DNA of 43,115 nt from an uncultured bacterium (GTDB taxonomy: Bacteria > Verrucomicrobiota > Verrucomicrobiia > CAIQCK01): NCBI GenBank assembly GCA_903870275.1, contig CAIQCK010000066.1, forward strand, positions 1 through 43,115, in the 5' to 3' direction. The translations under genes and the position numbers were made by a program. A model generated the notes under the pieces. That model saw only the letters and a program-made list of their open reading frames with translations. It was not told the origin of the DNA and ran no database searches. This document shows positions 39,669 through 43,115 of the stretch, in pieces (the stretch's first letter is position 1; each line of letters starts with the position of its first letter).

Positions 39669-41351
39669 TCACTCTGTCCTGCCGGATGCTTTGGTCAGTT
39701 CCACAAGAAACTCTGCATCCACCTTGCCGCCGAGTTCTCGGCACTTTTTCACATCGGCCCATGCGCGGTCGTAGTCGCGTTTCTTGCAATAGGCCCAGCC
39801 ACGGTTGTTTAAGGCGTCGGAATTTTTTTCATCCAGTTCGATGGCGCGGCTCCAATCCTGAATGGCGCGCTCGTAGTCACCTTTCCCCATATAAGAGTGG
39901 CCGCGGTTGACGTAGGCGGAGGCGTATTTCGGTTCGAGTTCGATGGCACGGTCGAAGTCGGCGATAGCGCCGTCTTGATCGCTTTTTAGCCTTTTGACAA
40001 TGCCGCGAAAGCAGTAGGCGACGGCGTATTTCGGTTCGAGTTCGATGGCGCGGTCGAAGTCGGCGATTGCCCCGTTCAGATCGCCAATGTTGGTTTTTGC
40101 GTCGGCGCGGTTGTAGCAAGCGATGGCGAATTTCGGGTCGAGCTCAATGGCACGGTTGTAATCGGCGATCGCTCCGTCGCAGTCGCCTTTGCTCTTTTTG
40201 GCTTTGCCGCGATTGTTGTAGGCGAAGGCGTATTTCGGGTCGAGCTCGATGGCACGGTTGCAGTCGGCTATCGCTCCGTCGTAGTCGCGCTTGTTACTTT
40301 TGGCGTAGCCGCGGTTGTTGTAGGCGGAGGCGAATTTCGGGTCGAGCTCGATGGCACGGTCGAAGTCGGCGATAGCGCCGTCGTAGTCGCGCTTGTTACT
40401 CTTGGCGCTGCCGCGGTTGCTGTAAGCGAAGGCGTATTTCGGGTCGAGCTCGATGGCACGGTTGTAGTCGGCTATCGCTCCGTCGTAGTCGCGCTTGTTA
40501 CTTTTGGCGTTGCCGCGGTTGTTGTAGGCGGAGGCGTATTTTGGGTTGAGTTCGATGGCGCGGTTGTAATCGGCGATTGCGCCGTCGTAGTCACCCTTGT
40601 CCAGTTTTTGATTGCCGCTTTCATGTAAGCTAGCGGCGTTTGAAGTTGGTGACATTGGACGATTCTCAGTGAAAGGTTCGACCGGTCGGAGCCTCATGCT
40701 CGGAGAAGACAGCATCTCGGAGGAAAGCTTTTGAATTCTCCAACCATCATCAAATAGTGTAAACGTAGCTTTTCGTTCTATTGGCTCGGTTGAAACGTTG
40801 CCCCCAAAGGGAGTCCCGTTAGCCTTCTTAAGTGTGTAGTAGACTTCCGCTACCTTGAACTGTTCATTCATTTGAATGCCTGTTACTTCACCAAAGACAA
40901 TCTCATTGATTTTAACCTGGTATCCAGCCTTCACTTGGAATCCAGCGGCTGTCTCCGCTACGAGGTATTTTTTTCCTGCATCAGTAAGCGACACCGTCGC
41001 GATCAGGAAGTGGCCCTGCCCTTGATTCTCCTGAATCTCGCCGACACTAATAAGGCCTTTTGCCTGCAATTCATCCAGCCTGTCTTTTACATCCGAATAT
41101 TCGTGAGCATTGCCAGCAAATACGGCAGGCATCATTGATGGGTCACTCCAAAACTTTTTCACGAAGCTCTTATCAATTTGCGTTGTCTCAAAAGCTGGCA
41201 GATTCAAACTGCGAGAAATCTTTTCTGCGGCCTCTCCTCTTGTCAGATTTTTATTGCCGCAGGAAACGAGTAAAATCGCAGTGCATGACATGACCACAAC
41301 TGTCGCGATGGATTGGAGAGACTTTTGGGTATTGTGGAGTGGCGTTTTCAT
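39669..41351 (-). CDS. Lipoprotein with nine C-terminal TPRs
   Basis: A 560-residue predicted lipoprotein. The leader ends in the lipobox ILLVSC (Cys31). Residues about 35-240 are a unique domain of mixed alpha/beta structure (FVKKFWSDPSMMPAVFAGN, LDELQAKGLISVGEIQENQG, GYQVKINEIVFGEVTGIQMN, KATFTLFDDGWRIQKLSSEML). Nine 34-residue TPRs follow, with the consensus GDYDGAIADYNRAIELDPKYA. ATG 41351 is chosen because it puts the signal peptide at the N-terminus; 41441 adds 30 residues that are not leader-like. The TPR part is a set of nearly identical 102-bp repeats, so copy-number change is likely. Probably an envelope scaffold; ligand unknown. Codon and AT content of the first half differ from the housekeeping neighbours. 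Confidence 0.85.
   Translation of the reverse strand: MKTPLHNTQKSLQSIATVVVMSCTAILLVSCGNKNLTRGEAAEKISRSLNLPAFETTQIDKSFVKKFWSDPSMMPAVFAGNAHEYSDVKDRLDELQAKGLISVGEIQENQGQGHFLIATVSLTDAGKKYLVAETAAGFQVKAGYQVKINEIVFGEVTGIQMNEQFKVAEVYYTLKKANGTPFGGNVSTEPIERKATFTLFDDGWRIQKLSSEMLSSPSMRLRPVEPFTENRPMSPTSNAASLHESGNQKLDKGDYDGAIADYNRAIELNPKYASAYNNRGNAKSNKRDYDGAIADYNRAIELDPKYAFAYSNRGSAKSNKRDYDGAIADFDRAIELDPKFASAYNNRGYAKSNKRDYDGAIADCNRAIELDPKYAFAYNNRGKAKKSKGDCDGAIADYNRAIELDPKFAIACYNRADAKTNIGDLNGAIADFDRAIELEPKYAVAYCFRGIVKRLKSDQDGAIADFDRAIELEPKYASAYVNRGHSYMGKGDYERAIQDWSRAIELDEKNSDALNNRGWAYCKKRDYDRAWADVKKCRELGGKVDAEFLVELTKASGRTE
39711..40628 (-). repeat. Nine tandem 102-bp units encoding TPRs
   Basis: The nine TPRs occupy exactly 918 nt (9 x 102). 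The units around 40100-40600 are almost identical in DNA, differing by scattered bases (TACGACGGAGCGATAGCCGA-type core on the coding strand). The terminal units at 39711-39900 are diverged. This gradient is expected when units are copied by unequal exchange in the middle of the array. Confidence 0.85.
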
Positions 41352-41493
41352 GTCGTTGGTCTTTCGTGGCGGCATTAGCATATCACCGTATTCCGGCATG
41401 ATGTCAGCATTAATCAGTTTCACCTTGATGGTTGGCTTCATTAGACGAAGCTTTGTCCTGAATAATCAAAAACTCTTTCGCAGGGTGGCTAGA

Positions 41494-42342
41494 TCATCTC
41501 CTCATCGCCTGAATCAATTCATTGAGTTTGTTGGCCACGGCCATGAGGTCGGCGGCGGAGGGCGGGTCGGTGAAGGTGCCGGTGTCGAGCAGTTGCACGG
41601 CGTTGGTGTTGGCGCTGGTGCCGCCGATGGCGTCGGAGAGTTGTTGGGCGGAGACTTCTCCCTGCGGTCCTTGCGGCCCCGGATCACCTTGAGGGCCTTG
41701 ATCTCCTTGCGGACCTTGGGGACCGGGCGGACCGCCCGGATTGCCTTGCGGCCCTTGCGGGCCTTGATCACCTTGGGGACCTTGCGGGCCTTGTGGCCCG
41801 TCATTGCCTTGTGGACCTTGCGGACCTTCTGGACCGGGATCGCCTGGCAGACCTTGCGGGCCGGGCGGACCGCTGGGATCACCCTGCGGACCTGGAGGTC
41901 CGGGCGGGCCGGGATCGCCTTGCGGGCCGGACGGACCTTGTGCGCCGTCATTGCCTGCGGGGCCTTGTCCGCCTTGCGGGCCTTGGTCGCCCTGAGGACC
42001 TTGTGGACCGGGAGGACCGCCGGGATCACCTTGCGGACCTTGCGGGCCTTGGTCTCCCTGCGGCCCCTGCGGACCGGGGTCGCCTTGAGGGCCGGCTGGA
42101 CCTTGGTCTCCCGGCGGGCCTTCTGCGCCATCGTTGCCTGCGGGGCCTTGATCGCCTTGTGGACCGGCTGGCCCCGGTGTGCCGTCGGCACCGGGCAAGC
42201 CTTGATCGCCTTTATCGCCTTTCGGCCCGACTGGGCCGGGGATGCCTGCGTCTATGAGCGACTTGAGGGCGGTCAGTTGGCCGCGCATTTCATTGGAGCG
42301 CAACGGCGAGTTGTCGGCTGGCAGTGATGGATCGAAGGGCAT
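41494..42342 (-). CDS. Collagen-like Gly-X-Y repeat protein
   Basis: A 282-residue protein. Head residues 1-32 ([31 protein letters not shown]) are typical of bacterial collagen-like and phage-derived proteins. Residues 33-230 are almost unbroken Gly-X-Y triplets dominated by GPQ, GDQ, GPP and GDP, with short breaks ([18 protein letters not shown]). The tail (about 231-282, ending [18 protein letters not shown]) could be the trimer-forming cap. No signal peptide is visible, so export, if any, needs another route. Charged Asp and polar Gln replace hydroxyproline as stabilisers. It is downstream of, and on the same strand as, the fibronectin-III gene, 90 nt apart. Confidence 0.9.
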   Translation of the reverse strand: MPFDPSLPADNSPLRSNEMRGQLTALKSLIDAGIPGPVGPKGDKGDQGLPGADGTPGPAGPQGDQGPAGNDGAEGPPGDQGPAGPQGDPGPQGPQGDQGPQGPQGDPGGPPGPQGPQGDQGPQGGQGPAGNDGAQGPSGPQGDPGPPGPPGPQGDPSGPPGPQGLPGDPGPEGPQGPQGNDGPQGPQGPQGDQGPQGPQGNPGGPPGPQGPQGDQGPQGDPGPQGPQGEVSAQQLSDAIGGTSANTNAVQLLDTGTFTDPPSAADLMAVANKLNELIQAMRR

Positions 42343-42346
42343 AATC

Positions 42347-42428
42347 CAGCTTTTAGTTTTCAGCTATCAGCTTTCAGCTACCAGCAACCAGTTTTTAGCT
42401 GACGGCTGATAGCTGATCGCTGAGAGCT
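42347..42428. repeat. AGCTGATAGCTGA-type simple repeat between collagen-like and Fn3 genes
   Basis: The gap between the two genes is filled with degenerate copies of AGCT(A/G)(A/T)CAG. It includes an 11-bp perfect inverted repeat, CAGCTATCAGC (42361-42371) with GCTGATAGCTG (42405-42415). On the minus strand it would form a hairpin after the Fn3 stop and before the collagen-like start. There is no T-run. Confidence 0.7.
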
Positions 42429-42432
42429 TTCC

Positions 42433-43062
42433 TCACATGCACATGTGGTGGACGGCGTCGCTCCAATCGCTGTAGCCGGTGGAGCCGCCGATGGCGCGGA
42501 CTTGCACTTGATACATGGTGCCGGGGACGAGTCCGTTGACGGGCATGGAGCGGGAGTTGGTGAAGATGCCGCCGGCTTGGAAGGGGCCGGGCGCGCCGCC
42601 GGGAGGGAGGACGGCGTAACGCACTTCGTAGCTCCGGGCGTTGGCCACGGCCTTGACCTTGACCAGGAGTTGGGCGGTGTTGCCGTTGTCCACGCTGAGG
42701 ATGACGGGATCATCGAGCGGCGAGGAGGCGCTGTTGGTGCTGACGGCCTCGAAGCCGCTGGTGAGCAAGGTGGAGAGGTCGTTGTTGCAGTTGGCCTGCA
42801 CATAGCCGGCAAGCTGGCGCAGGAGATCAATGAGCACGTCGCGCTTGTTGTTCTTGTCGGCGGTGGCCGCTGTGCCGCCTTGCATCTGAGCGGCGATGGC
42901 GGCGGTGAAGTTCGCGAGGGCCGTTTGCATAGCCACCTTGGTCACCGGAGGGGTGGGGTAGGCGGCGTTGCCGTAGAGGCCATCAATGACTGCGCCGGCC
43001 GTTTCTTCAAGGGCGTGGTCGGGCGCGTTGGTGAATCCTAGTAGAACTCGGAGGTGGGGCAT
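42433..43062 (-). CDS. Fibronectin type III domain protein
   Basis: A 209-residue protein. Residues 1-115 are a helical head (MPHLRVLLGFTNAPDHALEE, TKVAMQTALANFTAAIAAQMQGG, DVLIDLLRQLAGYVQANCNNDLSTLLTSGFE) shared, from memory, with other short Fn3 proteins of Bacteroidetes and Verrucomicrobia. Residues about 118-209 form one fibronectin type III domain, with the conserved Tyr/Trp positions in SYEVRYAVLPPGG, GLVPGTMYQVQVRAIGG and YSDWSDAV. No signal peptide. A GGAAAGGAAAAG ribosome site precedes ATG 43062. It is upstream of the collagen-like gene, so the two could act together on a surface or in a particle. The 53 nt beyond 43062 belong to its leader; the preceding gene is outside the window. 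Confidence 0.88.
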   Translation of the reverse strand: MPHLRVLLGFTNAPDHALEETAGAVIDGLYGNAAYPTPPVTKVAMQTALANFTAAIAAQMQGGTAATADKNNKRDVLIDLLRQLAGYVQANCNNDLSTLLTSGFEAVSTNSASSPLDDPVILSVDNGNTAQLLVKVKAVANARSYEVRYAVLPPGGAPGPFQAGGIFTNSRSMPVNGLVPGTMYQVQVRAIGGSTGYSDWSDAVHHMCM

Positions 43063-43115
43063 GTTTCTTTTCCTTTCCGGCAGGAAACCGTCCCAGGTCA
43101 GGCCGGGGGTGTCCC

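Noticed and set aside
39711..42300. Regular DNA repeats that could suggest a CRISPR array
   Set aside because: The 102-bp units are in-frame TPR codons, and the 9-bp periodicity at 41.7-42.2 kb is Gly-X-Y coding; there are no unique spacers between constant repeats.
41110..42327. 405-codon plus-strand frame with repetitive Leu/Arg/Thr sequence
   Set aside because: The repetition mirrors the Gly-X-Y codons of the collagen-like gene on the other strand.

Overview
The window is GC-rich chromosomal DNA that looks verrucomicrobial, most likely subdivision 3 (Pedosphaera/Limisphaerales type). This is inferred from the gene families: three tandem TIGR04073 exosortase-associated proteins, a very long chlamydia-like GreA, a long-form IspG, a collagen-like/fibronectin-III pair, and a protein with the NRRNA..STGPRTP..GKA..NA.KHGL head. 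No rRNA, tRNA, CRISPR array, integrase or intact insertion sequence was seen.

Layout. 1-1.6 kb: endonuclease III, a small membrane protein and a BCP peroxiredoxin, joined by ATGA overlaps. 1.6-5.1 kb: an accessory stretch with a hairpin-rich repeat, a protein of unknown function whose 3' third runs through three palindromic elements, a broken copy of the start of thrH, a PepSY-like lipoprotein and an orphan gene with its own promoter. 5.1-8.8 kb: thrH and a 2-oxoacid:acceptor oxidoreductase (alpha with fused gamma domain, and beta). 8.9-10.3 kb: the TIGR04073 trio closed by a strong terminator. 10.4-14 kb: thioredoxin reductase (minus) and ComEC (plus). 14-15.7 kb: ECF sigma factor, zinc-finger anti-sigma factor and a DUF3106 exported protein. 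15.7-19.4 kb: rsmB and the giant GreA, whose ATG start codons overlap on opposite strands, then a DUF4149 membrane protein. 19.5-25 kb: TPR protein, MqnD-type enzyme (futalosine menaquinone route), PQQ-repeat protein, Nudix hydrolase coupled to an M3-like metallopeptidase, and an MTH1187-family protein. 25-26 kb: CbiX-like and CobU (cobalamin). 26-29.7 kb: a 1212-residue DUF2723/GT117 membrane protein with C-terminal TPRs.

30-37.2 kb is a tightly packed minus-strand block read purA, uppS, cdsA, dxr, rseP, ispG. It covers AMP synthesis, the undecaprenyl lipid carrier, CDP-diacylglycerol, two MEP-pathway isoprenoid enzymes and the site-2 protease, and so links isoprenoid and phospholipid supply to the envelope. 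A promoter followed by a terminator-like hairpin lies in the purA leader, which suggests attenuation.

37.4-43.1 kb is accessory again: a nucleotidyltransferase-fold protein with a 54-residue partner (a toxin-antitoxin-like layout), a LarA/DUF2088 protein, a TPR lipoprotein with 102-bp repeats, a collagen-like protein and a fibronectin-III protein.

The most unusual points are the palindromic elements carried in frame in the 2.0-3.5 kb gene, the nucleotidyltransferase/small-protein pair, the purA leader, the duplicated thrH start flanking an accessory cassette, and missing metal-ligand residues in ComEC and CbiX. Functions come from motif recognition by eye; no database search was run.
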